A stretch of DNA of 64,000 bases from Trichocoleus desertorum NBK24 (lineage in GTDB: Bacteria > Cyanobacteriota > Cyanobacteriia > FACHB-46). How positions within the stretch are numbered: the stretch's first letter is position 1; each line of letters begins with the position of its first letter. The DNA lies in the NCBI RefSeq assembly GCF_030409055.1, contig NZ_CP116619.1:3821628-3885627 (forward strand), written 5' to 3'. The position numbers were made by a program, and so were the translations under genes. The notes beneath the pieces are model-generated. The model saw only the letters and a list, made by a program, of their open reading frames with translations. It ran no database searches and was not told where the DNA came from. Of the stretch, positions 1 to 8,806 are shown piece by piece.

Positions 1-654
1 AATTCCCAGTCAAGGCAAGCTTTTGGGGCTGACTACTCGCGGCTTTGGCTGATTGATCCGCTAGACGGCACTGAGGATTTTATTAAAGGCAAAGCAGAGT
101 TCGCCATTATGGTAGGGCTGTTGCAGGAATACCAGCCGATCGCGGGTTGGGTCTATGCGCCAATGCTGAACCAGATGTATTACGGTGGCTGTGGTTGGGG
201 CTTATTCCAAGAAAAACCTGGGCAGGAGAGCGAGCGATTAGAGCCTGTAGAGCCACTTCCCCCTGGGCCTGGATTTTGTCCCATGATCATCGGCACTAAA
301 GACCAAAATAACTTTGGAGAAGCGATCGCTCGGCTAATCCCGGATGTGCAATTTTGCACGCTAGGCAGCTTCGGCCTCAAGGTGATGGAAGTGATTTGTG
401 GCCGCGCTGGTCTTTATGTTTACTTTAATGGTCGGGTCAAGCTTTGGGATACGACCGGGCCTTTGGCTCTGGCAAAAGCAGCAGGGTTAGTTTGTTGCGA
501 TCTTGAAGGACAACCGATTCGTTTTACCCCAGACGCACTTGATCCAGAAACGCTGGCCCACAAACAGCCGATTCTGATTGGCTGGCCTGCCTATATGGAG
601 CCGTTACGTCCCAAACTGCAAGAGGCGATCGGAATGGTACGGCTCCAGCGATAG
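1..654 (+). CDS. Inositol monophosphatase / CysQ-family phosphatase (5' partial)
   Basis: The reading frame is open from base 1, so the N-terminus lies outside the window. The visible part holds the family metal-binding motif WLIDPLDGTEDF (residues 16-27 of the fragment) and the second motif WDTTGPLALAKAAG near the C-terminal third. These are the two signatures of the Mg-dependent inositol monophosphatase superfamily, which includes 3'(2'),5'-bisphosphate nucleotidase CysQ and fructose-1,6-bisphosphatase-like enzymes. The family hydrolyses phosphate monoesters such as PAP or inositol phosphate in the cytoplasm. A CysQ role would fit the sulfur genes elsewhere in the window, but substrate cannot be decided from motifs. 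Family is certain; the exact substrate is inference. Confidence 0.85.
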   Translation, partial: NSQSRQAFGADYSRLWLIDPLDGTEDFIKGKAEFAIMVGLLQEYQPIAGWVYAPMLNQMYYGGCGWGLFQEKPGQESERLEPVEPLPPGPGFCPMIIGTKDQNNFGEAIARLIPDVQFCTLGSFGLKVMEVICGRAGLYVYFNGRVKLWDTTGPLALAKAAGLVCCDLEGQPIRFTPDALDPETLAHKQPILIGWPAYMEPLRPKLQEAIGMVRLQR

Positions 655-666
655 TTTGTTGGGTTT

Positions 667-697
667 GGTTAAGAAGGTTGAAACTTCTGTCTTAACC
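667..697 (+). terminator. Stem-loop between convergent genes (weak terminator candidate)
   Basis: GGTTAAGA (667-674) can pair with TCTTAACC (690-697), with a nested AGAAG/CTTCT stem. It sits between the stop of the phosphatase gene and the stop of the convergent lipoprotein gene. No clear T-tract follows on either strand, so termination is only inferred. Confidence 0.3.
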
Positions 698-961
698 TTC
701 GCCACCCTCTCCACCTTCACCGCCCTCTCCACCAGATTCCGTTGGGGAAGGAGAAACAGTGGTTCCTGCTTCCCCATCCTCTCCGCCTTCGCCACCCTCA
801 CCACCAGCTTCTGCTGGAGCAGGAGAAACAGTGGTTCCTGCCTCACCCCCAGCTTCTCCGTTCTGTTCAACGGGTTGGTTGGTTTCGTTTTCTGTTCCGC
901 ATCCGGTTACGGGAGCCATCAAGCCTAGAAGTAGTAGTAGCCCAGCAGACTTTGCACGCAT
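692..961 (-). CDS. Small Gly/Glu-repeat lipoprotein
   Basis: I start the protein at ATG 961, giving 89 residues, because the segment after it is a clean lipoprotein signal: MRAKSAG, a run of leucines, then lipobox VTGC with the modified cysteine at residue 21. The mature part is low complexity: two copies of a block containing GEAGTTVSPxP, each followed by GGEGGEGG-type triplet repeats, ending in a short acidic glycine tail. It should be exported and lipid-anchored, and the mature chain is probably disordered and acidic. I recognise no enzymatic domain. An upstream start 12 codons earlier is possible but would push the signal peptide inward. Function unknown. Confidence 0.65.
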   Translation of the reverse strand: MRAKSAGLLLLLGLMAPVTGCGTENETNQPVEQNGEAGGEAGTTVSPAPAEAGGEGGEGGEDGEAGTTVSPSPTESGGEGGEGGEGGEG

Positions 962-1128
962 TGAGTATTTGTCCTTAGTTCTATGTGAACTATGCACTGT
1001 ATAAGCCGTTCATTCTACAGGTTTTTGAGCCTCTACAGCCTAAAACTGTTAGAACCCAATTAAGCTAGAACTCGGCCAGTCTATGGTTTGTCTTTTTTGT
1101 TATTGCTGCTCTTTGAGGTTGCCTTTCA

Positions 1129-1800
1129 ATGATGCTGACCATTCCTGATGTCCTGACGTCAGAAGAGCTAAATTCTGTAGTTTCTAGCCTCAACACAGCC
1201 GATTTTGTGGATGGTAAAGCCACGGCGGGTTGGCATGCAAAGTTGGTCAAGCAAAATACGCAACTTAAAAATGAAGCTAACTATAGTCAAGACCTCAAAG
1301 AGACAATTAAAAATGCATTGAGGCGCAACACCCTATTTCAAATCGCGGTGCAGCCTAGGCTGATTCACTCGATGCTTTTTAGTCGCTACGAGGTAGGAAT
1401 GTCCTATGGTAGCCATATCGATAATGCGCTAATGGGAGGTCAGGAGTTTCTGCGTTCGGATGTTTCCTTAACGCTGTTTTTAAGCCCTCCCTCTAGCTAC
1501 GGTGGCGGTGAGTTAGTCATTGAGAGCGTTGAGGGGGAAACGACATTTAAGTTAGAAGCAGGCTCAGCAGTTGTGTATCCTTCTTCTACCTTGCATCGGG
1601 TTAATCTAGTCACCGAAGGTGTGCGATTGGTTGCTGTTGCTTGGGTGCAAAGCTTAGTGCGTGACCCCCACGAACGAGAGATCTTGTTTGACCTGGATGT
1701 AGCTCGTCGGGCTTTGTTCGACAAGCAGGGCAAGACGACAGAGTTCGACCTAATTTCCAAAAGCCATGCTAATTTGCTCCGCAAGTGGGCGGATGTCTAA
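1129..1800 (+). CDS. PKHD-type Fe(II)/2-oxoglutarate dioxygenase (PiuC/YbiX family)
   Basis: The 223-residue protein matches the PiuC/YbiX family in length and pattern. The iron-binding triad is visible: H96-x-D98 in the sequence GSHIDN and the distal H156 in TLHRVN, with R166 in GVRL as the likely 2-oxoglutarate salt-bridge residue. Family members are cytoplasmic Fe(II)-dependent hydroxylases, often iron-regulated and found near siderophore or porin genes; the natural substrate is not established. Two adjacent ATG codons (1129 and 1132) could serve as start. It stands alone on the plus strand and converges on gshB with 12 bases between the two stops. Confidence 0.9.
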   Translation: MMLTIPDVLTSEELNSVVSSLNTADFVDGKATAGWHAKLVKQNTQLKNEANYSQDLKETIKNALRRNTLFQIAVQPRLIHSMLFSRYEVGMSYGSHIDNALMGGQEFLRSDVSLTLFLSPPSSYGGGELVIESVEGETTFKLEAGSAVVYPSSTLHRVNLVTEGVRLVAVAWVQSLVRDPHEREILFDLDVARRALFDKQGKTTEFDLISKSHANLLRKWADV

Positions 1801-1812
1801 CTAACGATCGCC

Positions 1813-2838
1813 CTAAGCAGGTGAAGTGAGGCTGAGCTTGCTAGCTTTAGCTTTCTCTAGCCACTGAACTACTTGATGTCCCAGTCTGGATTGATTGAGG
1901 CGATCGATCTCGCGGATACCTGTAGGACTGGTGACATTAACCTCTGTTAGGTAGCCACCAATCACATCTATGCCCACAAAAATTAGCCCATCTCGGCGTA
2001 ATACTGGAGCTAGCTGAGTGCAGATTTCTCTCTCTCTGGGTGTGATATCCACCGACTCGACTCTGCCCCCCACGGCCATGTTGCCCCGGAATTCATTGCC
2101 TGTGGGCACGCGGTTAACCGCTCCAATCGGCTCCCCATCTAGCAAGATAATTCGTTTGTCTCCTGCTTTGGCTTCGGGTAGGTAAGTCTGAATCATGATT
2201 GGCAGTTGTCCCTGTAGGGTGCTGATTTCAATCATGGAATTCAGGTTGCGATCGCCCGGTTCCAAGAACAAGATGCCTTCTCCCGCCTTACCTCCTAGAG
2301 GCTTTAGAACTGCCGCTCCTTGCTGCTCCACAAACTGGCGAATCACCTGCTTATTTTGAGTCACGATCGTAGTGGGGATTGCCTCGGTAAACTGGAGCGC
2401 ATACATCTTTTCGTTAGCAGCTCTCAGACCTCCCGGTGCATTCACGACCAGCGTTTTAGCTGGATCAACGTAATCCAGAATATAGGTGGCGTAAAGGTAA
2501 GCCGTAGTGACGGGAGGGTCAGTTCGCATAAAGACTGCGTCCATTTCTTCTAGCGGACGCAGGTTGTCCAAACCCTTAGCCTGGGTGGAATCTTGTAAGG
2601 AACTCTCTAGGGAATACCAAGATTCAGCAGCAACCCAGCGGCCATCCACTAATTGAATCGGTGTCAACTTGACCCGTTCTAAGATTGCCCAAGCTTTCCC
2701 ATCTACCACACTCAATAAATTCGCTTGCGTCACCCAAACTTCATGACCCAGTTCTTGTGCTGCTTCCATCAGGGCAACACTCGTATCATGGCAAGGGTCA
2801 AGTTTTTGAATGGGGTCAATAATAAATGCGAATTTCAA
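1813..2838 (-). CDS. gshB: Glutathione synthetase
   Basis: The 341-residue protein begins MKFAFIIDPIQKL and carries the prokaryotic GshB layout: N-terminal Rossmann-like substrate domain followed by an ATP-grasp domain with the VLKPLGGKAGEGI loop and the C-terminal metal-binding VNVTSPTG segment. It joins glycine to gamma-glutamylcysteine with ATP, the second step of glutathione synthesis. The start is a TTG preceded by GAGGG at a good distance; no upstream ATG competes. It follows grxC on the same strand after 118 bases, a common cyanobacterial pairing that places glutathione synthesis beside a glutathione-using enzyme. gshA is separate, at 20-21 kb. Confidence 0.95.
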   Translation of the reverse strand: MKFAFIIDPIQKLDPCHDTSVALMEAAQELGHEVWVTQANLLSVVDGKAWAILERVKLTPIQLVDGRWVAAESWYSLESSLQDSTQAKGLDNLRPLEEMDAVFMRTDPPVTTAYLYATYILDYVDPAKTLVVNAPGGLRAANEKMYALQFTEAIPTTIVTQNKQVIRQFVEQQGAAVLKPLGGKAGEGILFLEPGDRNLNSMIEISTLQGQLPIMIQTYLPEAKAGDKRIILLDGEPIGAVNRVPTGNEFRGNMAVGGRVESVDITPREREICTQLAPVLRRDGLIFVGIDVIGGYLTEVNVTSPTGIREIDRLNQSRLGHQVVQWLEKAKASKLSLTSPA

Positions 2839-2956
2839 TGAATTACCCTCTGCAACAATGTGGCGCTTCTACACAGATGAGACAGTACTGGCTGTGCGAT
2901 CGTTTTGCGTTTCGCACAATCCTTTAATGAACCAATACCCATTAAACAACTACAAA

Positions 2957-3223
2957 CTAGCCAGCAGTCTGTAAAAGTTGATCAAGTTTGCCTTGAGCAT
3001 TTAAAGCATGGATGTCGTCACAACCACCAATATGCTGGTCGTCAATAAAAATTTGGGGCACAGAGCGTTTGCCGTTAGCACGCTGAGACATTTTAGCGCG
3101 AGCTGCTTCATCCCCATCGATACTGTATTCGGTATATTCAACTCCCTTTTTGTCTAGCAGCGCTTTAGCACGAATGCAAAAGGGACAGGTTCGCCAAGTG
3201 TAGATTTCAACTTTAGAAGCCAT
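2957..3223 (-). CDS. grxC: Glutaredoxin 3 (dithiol)
   Basis: This 88-residue protein has a thioredoxin fold and the dithiol active site C13-P-F-C16 in the context WRTCPFC. The later TVP-like segment reads SVPQIFID, and the GGCDD motif binds glutathione. Glutaredoxins reduce protein disulfides and glutathione mixed disulfides in the cytoplasm and are recycled by glutathione. ATG start. It is the first gene of a probable grxC-gshB transcription unit on the minus strand. Confidence 0.95.
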   Translation of the reverse strand: MASKVEIYTWRTCPFCIRAKALLDKKGVEYTEYSIDGDEAARAKMSQRANGKRSVPQIFIDDQHIGGCDDIHALNAQGKLDQLLQTAG

Positions 3224-3396
3224 AGTAACCTCAAACGTTAAGCAATGTTTCTTGATCTTAGTTTAGCCCGATGAGTTTGGTTTGGCTCCAGTAGTAGTTT
3301 TCAAGCGTCGTCACTGTTTGAAGAAAGCGTTTGAATAAAGCAATCGTTAAGGTAGGCGATAGTTAAAGTAGGCGATCGCTGGGTTGTGTGGTCGTG

Positions 3397-3429
3397 AAAA
3401 AAACCCTCCCACTATTTCAGTAGGAAGGC
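3397..3429 (-). terminator. Rho-independent terminator of the PEP-CTERM gene
   Basis: On the minus strand the arms CCTTCCTACT and AGTGGGAGGG form ten pairs, two of them G-U, around a five-base loop, followed by seven T. It lies about 45 bases after the stop at 3473. Confidence 0.85.
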
Positions 3430-3472
3430 TAAAAGGTGAATGAAGGACTAAAAGAAATTAGAGTAACTAAAC

Positions 3473-4237
3473 CTAAGCGAGTTCAGAGCGCTTCTTACGG
3501 CCATAGAGTAACCCAGCACCAAGTACTACAAGGGCTGCGGTGCTGCTAGGCTCAGGTACATGTTTAGTAGGTGGCTTGGGTGGCTCAGGTTGAACAGGAA
3601 TTCCTCGGCCTGTGCCACTGTCTCCTTTGAAACCATTACCATCAATGCTTTGGTAACGAACCCCAAAGTTACTGAGAGTAAAACTTTGGACGTTGCCGCT
3701 GAATGCCAGAGTGGAAGAGAACTTCCCAGGAGAATCAGCCGTTTTTACCCCACCGTTCTTACCACCTTGGCAGGTGTTACCGCTAGTAAAGCAGACATCA
3801 ACTGCACCAAACTGATTAGGAAATGAACCAGACATGTCGTTGGTGAAAATTCCCGAAGAGCGGGTATTCCCACTGCCAGAAGCACCGCCAACTCCAACTA
3901 GCGTTTGGTTAACATTGAATCCTAAAGCGGAAGTTCTAGAAGTAATGCCATCACTGGAGGTGTTATCTAGGGTGATTTCAAAAGCAGCTTCTGTTTTGCT
4001 GCCTACCGTGGTAAAACCCAAAAACTTAAAGATCGCCTCTGAAGACAGACCAATGACATTTTTGGTGCTGACGTTGCCATCAAAATTGACTTTGAAGGAA
4101 GTGCCAGCATCCTTGGTGCCGATTTCTATACCGCTACCATTGAAAGTGAAAGCTGAAGCTGTGGGAGCGATCGCGAGAGTACCTAAGGCAGATAAAACAG
4201 AAACCCCAAGAGCCAGGTTTGTAAAAGACCTCAACAT
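3473..4237 (-). CDS. PEP-CTERM sorting-domain surface protein
   Basis: The 254-residue protein starts with a signal peptide (MLRSFTNLALGVSVLSALG, cleavage near ASA) and ends with a PEP-CTERM signal: VPEPSS, a hydrophobic stretch ALVVLGAGLLYG and the basic tail RKKR. Such proteins are exported and processed by an exosortase, which is not in this window. The body is Gly/Ser/Thr/Asn-rich and contains one cysteine pair in DVCFTSGNTCQGG. That arrangement resembles the so-called cistern subgroup of cyanobacterial PEP-CTERM proteins, but I hold that assignment loosely. A surface or extracellular-matrix role is inference. Confidence 0.85.
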   Translation of the reverse strand: MLRSFTNLALGVSVLSALGTLAIAPTASAFTFNGSGIEIGTKDAGTSFKVNFDGNVSTKNVIGLSSEAIFKFLGFTTVGSKTEAAFEITLDNTSSDGITSRTSALGFNVNQTLVGVGGASGSGNTRSSGIFTNDMSGSFPNQFGAVDVCFTSGNTCQGGKNGGVKTADSPGKFSSTLAFSGNVQSFTLSNFGVRYQSIDGNGFKGDSGTGRGIPVQPEPPKPPTKHVPEPSSTAALVVLGAGLLYGRKKRSELA

Positions 4238-4469
4238 TGCCCTATTTCCTTTGATGAAGTAACAAAACAGTGCTCAAAGTTGTGAAAAGGGCTTACTGAG
4301 ATAGATAGATGCAAAACCATACTAGTATCTGCAAGCCTAAGTGAAATTTACCCAGGTTTCTGGCAGAACTGGCAGTCTCTTGAGGGCTTTATTGAAGCTT
4401 TATGACGATACTAATTTTTCTGAGATTAGCTCAGTAATCTCCGTTCGGCTTTTGTAGTTTTTACACCTG

Positions 4470-6089
4470 CTAAGAGACAGCGTAGTCTACGAGTTGAGCT
4501 AGCCGATGGCGTAAGGTTTCTAGGCCGAGGCGATCGCTGGCCGAGAGAAATACAGCTTGAGGAAACTCTTCTTGGGCCAAGGCTAAGGTGTCTCCATCCA
4601 CTTGATCAATTTTGTTGAAGGCCACTAACGCGGGTCCCGGTGTAATGGGCATCTCTGACAAAATCTTCATGACAGAGCGAATTTGGTTTTGCCAAGCTGG
4701 ATGGGAAAGATCCACCAAATGCAATAAAGCATCTGCCTCTGTGACTTCCTCCAAAGTGGCTCGGAAGGCATCAACCAATGACGGAGGTAGCTCATGGATA
4801 AAGCCAACTGTGTCAGTCAACAAAATAGAGCGGGGTTCATCCGTCACTACGTCTTGGATGATTAACCGCCGGGTAGTAGGGTCGAGGGTCGCGAAGAGTT
4901 GATCTGCGGTATACACTTCTGCATTGGTCAATGTGTTTAATAGCGTAGACTTGCCAGCGTTGGTATAACCCACGATCGCGATCGATGGGACTTCTCGGTG
5001 CTGGCGACGTTGCCGTAGTCGAGAACGGTGAGCTTGCAATTGGTTCACTTCTTGTTGCAATCGCGAGATTCGCCTCTGGATGCCACGACGCTCGGTTTCT
5101 AGCTTGGTTTCACCTGGGCCTCTGGTACCAATGCCGCCTCCCAAGCGTGACATGGCTTGCCCTCGTCCAATCAAACGCGGCAGCATGTATTCCAACTGTG
5201 CCAACTCTACTTGCAATTTCCCGGCTCTAGACTGAGCCCGCTGGGCAAAAATATCTAAAATGACTTCAGTGCGATCGACCACACGAATGCCGATTTGGGT
5301 TTCCAAGTTGCGAATTTGGGCAGGATGCAGGTCGCGATCAAAAGCGATTAGATTTGCACCCACTGTCTGAGCAGCGAGCGCAATTTCTTGCACTTTACCT
5401 TCACCAACAACAGTTTGCGGATGGGGGCGAGAGCGCTTTTGCGTAAGGGTTTCCACAACTGTGCCGCCCGCAGTTTCTATCAGGCGAGTGAGTTCGACTA
5501 AGCCATCCTGGAAGCGTTGAGATTTTCGCTCATCGGTCATTAAGCCCACAATCAGTACTTGATCGTGGTCGCGATCGACTTGCTGGGCAACGTACTCACG
5601 CTCAAACTCGGCTTCTAGATTTTCTACTAAATCCAGAAAGTCTTGCTCGGCTAGATCATCAAGGCTGGTGGGTGATGAAACAGTCCAATTAGCGGCTGAG
5701 TCGGGGACTAAATGCGCTAAATAAGCGTGTTTGACATATCCAGTGGCTCCGCCGCCACGTCGCTCAAATCCTGCACCCGACAAGGTAAGCAGCACCAAGC
5801 TATCGAGCCGCTGAATTGCCATCGCTGTTAAAGCCGCTTCGTTGGGAGGCTCAATTTTTAACTGGGTTGCCAAGCAGCGAATGCCACTGAGACGCTCGGC
5901 TCCATAGCGAGGCAGTTCTAGCGGTGGAATTTGAGTTTGTCGTGGGGTGCCGACTCCTACCCGGATAACCTGACCTCGACGATTGATATAAACACAAACA
6001 GGTTGGTTCAGGTCTGTACTAATCGCGGCGAGTCGTTGGGCAAATTCGGAAGTGGTGAGGCGATCGCCCGGTAGCCGCTGATGGTACAA
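4470..6089 (-). CDS. hflX: Ribosome-associated GTPase HflX
   Basis: The protein has the HflX order: an N-terminal nucleotide-binding HflX domain (containing TVVGEGKVQEI and RNLETQIGIRVVDRTEVIL), a coiled linker with GGGIGTRGPGE, and a G domain with Walker A GYTNAGKST near residue 372, DTVGFI and NKID. HflX splits stalled ribosomes under stress. It also has the roughly 150-residue N-terminal extension seen in cyanobacteria. The start is a problem: coding homology continues 21 codons upstream of the TTG used here (residues I-ETIYGNLQGLKSSQLKQL) to an ATA at 6150-6152, where relatives usually have ATG. See findings. Function is sure; the start is not. Confidence 0.93.
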   Translation of the reverse strand: MYHQRLPGDRLTTSEFAQRLAAISTDLNQPVCVYINRRGQVIRVGVGTPRQTQIPPLELPRYGAERLSGIRCLATQLKIEPPNEAALTAMAIQRLDSLVLLTLSGAGFERRGGGATGYVKHAYLAHLVPDSAANWTVSSPTSLDDLAEQDFLDLVENLEAEFEREYVAQQVDRDHDQVLIVGLMTDERKSQRFQDGLVELTRLIETAGGTVVETLTQKRSRPHPQTVVGEGKVQEIALAAQTVGANLIAFDRDLHPAQIRNLETQIGIRVVDRTEVILDIFAQRAQSRAGKLQVELAQLEYMLPRLIGRGQAMSRLGGGIGTRGPGETKLETERRGIQRRISRLQQEVNQLQAHRSRLRQRRQHREVPSIAIVGYTNAGKSTLLNTLTNAEVYTADQLFATLDPTTRRLIIQDVVTDEPRSILLTDTVGFIHELPPSLVDAFRATLEEVTEADALLHLVDLSHPAWQNQIRSVMKILSEMPITPGPALVAFNKIDQVDGDTLALAQEEFPQAVFLSASDRLGLETLRHRLAQLVDYAVS

Positions 6090-6220
6090 ACGTTGCAGCT
6101 GCTTAAGCTGACTGGATTTTAGCCCTTGAAGATTGCCGTAAATCGTTTCTATAGACTTATGTAACCAGAAACCTGGCCCTCGAATGCACTCAATCCTATT
6201 CTACTGACTCTTCTAAAACC

Positions 6221-6769
6221 TTAGTGTTGACGATTGCGACTCGCAAAGCAGCCTAGAATTCTTAAAATATTTTGCCAAAGAGAAGGTCTGCGAATTCCTA
6301 AGGCGTTGTCGTAACTAACGTAGGCTGCTTGGTAGCGGTGTAAAGAACGCAAGGCCACTCCCCGAAACAACCAAGCTTCTGAGTGATGAGGTTGAATGGC
6401 TAGAGCGGTATTGCAGCTGAGTAAAGCTTCTTCATAGCAACTCAGGTGGATAAACGCTACGGCTCGAAACACCAAAGCAGCCGTATGTTGGGGCTTCAGG
6501 GCTAGAGCTTTGTTAAAGCTGGCGATCGCCTCTACATAGGAGCCTAAATTTGCTTGTGCCTGTCCACGCTCGTACCAAGCATTGACATCATCCGGTTGTC
6601 GCGCAATGGTTCGATCACAGCTAGCGATCGCTGCTTCGTACTCCAGTCGCCGCCGGGGATCAATACTATCCTGCAAGCGAGTAGATTGGCTGTTTCGGGT
6701 AGAAGTGGTCTGCTGATACGGATACCGTGACCGAGCATGAGACGACTGAAATGACTGGGTGCTAGACAT
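6221..6769 (-). CDS. Tetratricopeptide-repeat protein
   Basis: The 182-residue protein has a disordered Ser/Gln/Arg-rich N-terminus of about 35 residues and then three consecutive 34-residue TPR units, recognisable by the W-x-x-x-G and A-x-x-x-(F/Y)-x-x-A-L pattern (for example NAWYERGQAQANLG and ALVFRAVAFIHLS). TPR arrays mediate protein-protein contacts; there is no catalytic domain and no signal peptide. It lies upstream of hflX on the same strand with about 70 bases before the conserved HflX N-terminus. A specific partner cannot be deduced. Confidence 0.75.
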   Translation of the reverse strand: MSSTQSFQSSHARSRYPYQQTTSTRNSQSTRLQDSIDPRRRLEYEAAIASCDRTIARQPDDVNAWYERGQAQANLGSYVEAIASFNKALALKPQHTAALVFRAVAFIHLSCYEEALLSCNTALAIQPHHSEAWLFRGVALRSLHRYQAAYVSYDNALGIRRPSLWQNILRILGCFASRNRQH

Positions 6770-7166
6770 AGTCAGACAGGGAGCAAATTTAAGTAGCGCA
6801 GATCCTTATAGTGCCCTGGCAGCAGAAACGACTCGCATTCGTAGCAAGCAACACTACGTTTTCTTAATTTGAGAGTACTTGTTGTTTCTGCCGATGCAGC
6901 ATTAACTTCATCAGTTTTTACAGAATTTAGCGATCAAGCCCGGTTAAAGGACAAGTTTCGCCACAGTTGCTGGAATAATTTGCCGATTTGGCCCAGTTAC
7001 TGCCGAAAAGTTCCTGATTTTTAGGCAACAGGTAGAATTGACGGCTTCCGTCCCAAGTCCGTAAGATTAAATTAAAGTAAACAAGTGTAAACAAAATCGG
7101 TGATTGTTATTCATTTGTAGCGTCACCCATAGCATCCACTTATTAAGGTTGAATCCAGCGTTGCCA
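6770..7166. other. Divergent intergenic region
   Basis: This 397-base gap separates the minus-strand TPR gene from the plus-strand TPM gene and must hold both promoters. It contains A/T-rich tracts near 7060-7095. I see no tRNA, strong hairpin or repeat. A TTG-started extension of the TPM frame reaches back to 7104 but lacks coding character. Confidence 0.4.
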
Positions 7167-7970
7167 ATGCAGTACCTCTCTCCGCGACGGCTTCTCACTT
7201 TTCTCGCCACATTTTGTTTAGCGTTGTCAATCTGGGCGATCGCACCAGCAGCCCAAGCCTATGACAATCCCCAGTTGTTGCCTAGTGAACCCACTACAGT
7301 TATTGACCTAGCGAAAAACCTAACTGGAATTCAAGAAGAAACTCTGGCCAAAGATTTAGAGGCATTTGAAGCAGAAACAGGCTGGAAACTCCGAGTTCTG
7401 ACTCAGTTTGACCAAACTCCCGGTCGGGCTGTCAAGGACTTCTGGGGTCTAGACGATAAGAGCGTGTTGTTAGTGGCTGATGCGCGGGGTGGCAACATCC
7501 TTAACTTTAGTGTTGGGGATGCCTTTTATGAATTAATGCCGCGTACCTTCTGGATTGAGCTGCAAACTCGTTATGGTAACCAATTCTTTGTGCGAGAAAA
7601 TGGCGAAGATCAAGCCATCATTCAAGCTCTAGAGTCAGTCAAAACCTGTCTGCGTCGAGGTGGTTGTCAAGTGGTTCCGGGGCTGCCCCAAGAACAATGG
7701 ATTCTCACCCTGATTACCTCACTGCTTGGAGGCGTCATCTTTGGCTTCGCTGCCCATCCGCGTCAAAAAGATCAAGTCTTTGCTTGGCAGTGGGCTTTAA
7801 TCTTCTCGCCTTTGTGGGGAATCTTGTTTATTGCCTTTGGCATTGGCCCAGTCGTGACCCGCACCTCCGAGTGGTTACCCCTGTTTCGCAATGTTGTAGG
7901 GTTCATGCTAGGGGCTTTGGTCGCCTACCTATCACCGACGTTTACTCAGTCTTCCACCTCTGAGAGTTAA
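7167..7970 (+). CDS. TPM-domain thylakoid/membrane protein (Psb32/TLP18.3-like)
   Basis: I start at ATG 7167 rather than TTG 7104 because a signal peptide follows directly (MQYLSPRRLLTFLATF, cleavage near AQA). The next 150 or so residues form a TPM domain: VIDLAKNLTGIQEETLAKDL, GWKLRVLTQFDQTPGR and KSVLLVADARGGNILNFSVGD. Two or three hydrophobic segments follow in the C-terminal third. TPM proteins of this type (TLP18.3, Psb32) sit at the thylakoid lumen side and help photosystem II repair. The domain assignment is firm; a photosystem II role is inferred from relatives. The 267-residue protein is monocistronic. Confidence 0.8.
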   Translation: MQYLSPRRLLTFLATFCLALSIWAIAPAAQAYDNPQLLPSEPTTVIDLAKNLTGIQEETLAKDLEAFEAETGWKLRVLTQFDQTPGRAVKDFWGLDDKSVLLVADARGGNILNFSVGDAFYELMPRTFWIELQTRYGNQFFVRENGEDQAIIQALESVKTCLRRGGCQVVPGLPQEQWILTLITSLLGGVIFGFAAHPRQKDQVFAWQWALIFSPLWGILFIAFGIGPVVTRTSEWLPLFRNVVGFMLGALVAYLSPTFTQSSTSES

Positions 7971-8166
7971 TTTTTGGGTGACTTGACTGTCGGTAAAATT
8001 GAACGGAACCCCGTACAGAGACTAATATCAAGCAGCTGAGAATAGAAATACCGACGCGATCGCCTAGCTCGCCAGCAGCAGTCATGCAGCAATTACGCTG
8101 TGTGGCTGCTTAGGAGTGTATAACTATCTCAAACCCCGAAAACTATATTTGAGGGATAAGTTAGGC

Positions 8167-8796
8167 ATGGAGTGGCATATTACGGACGCTCAAAGTTTAG
8201 GAATTATCGACCGAGAAATAGGTGAACACACGTTTTCCCCGGCTGAATATGAAATTGTGCGTCGAGTGATTTATGCCACTGCTGATTTTGAGTACAAATC
8301 CTTGATTCGCTTTTCGGAACAAGCTCTGCAAGCAGGAGCCGCAGCTTTAGCAGCGCGTACCACGATTGTGGTGGATGTACCAATGGTGCAAGTTGGTATT
8401 ACTTCCAACATTCAGAATACGTTTGCCAACCCGGTATATTGCAGCATGGACGCCCTAACGCGACCCCAACGAGATAGAACTCGTGCAGCATGGGGCATTG
8501 AAACTTTAGCGCGACGCTATCCAGAAGGCATTTTTGTCATCGGTCAGGCTCAAACCGCCTTGTCTGCCATTGTGGATTTAATTGAAGCAGAAGAAATCCG
8601 CCCAGCTTTGGTGGTTGGCACTCCTTCAGGATTTGTTGATATTGAAGCAACCAAACAGCGTTTACAGGATTCGTTGGTGCCTCACATTCGTATTGAAGGG
8701 CGTAAAGGCAGTGCTGTCGTTGCTGCTGCCATTATGAACGGCTTAGTAGATTTGGCCTGGAAAGCCTACGGTCAGGACAACGCTGGCATCGGCTAA
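8167..8796 (+). CDS. cobH: Precorrin-8X methylmutase
   Basis: The protein is a CobH/CbiC-family enzyme, seen in YATADFEYKSLIRFS near the N-terminus, VDVPMVQVGI, and GTPSGFVDIEATKQRL followed by GRKGSAVVAAAIMNGL. It moves a methyl group from C11 to C12 of precorrin-8X to give hydrogenobyrinate in cobalamin synthesis. I prefer ATG 8167, which gives the usual family start MEWHITDAQSLGIID; a GTG at 8116 would add 17 residues, but the AGGAG there abuts the codon with no spacer. No other cobalamin genes adjoin it. Confidence 0.93.
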   Translation: MEWHITDAQSLGIIDREIGEHTFSPAEYEIVRRVIYATADFEYKSLIRFSEQALQAGAAALAARTTIVVDVPMVQVGITSNIQNTFANPVYCSMDALTRPQRDRTRAAWGIETLARRYPEGIFVIGQAQTALSAIVDLIEAEEIRPALVVGTPSGFVDIEATKQRLQDSLVPHIRIEGRKGSAVVAAAIMNGLVDLAWKAYGQDNAGIG

Positions 8797-8806
8797 GGCG
8801 CAAGGT

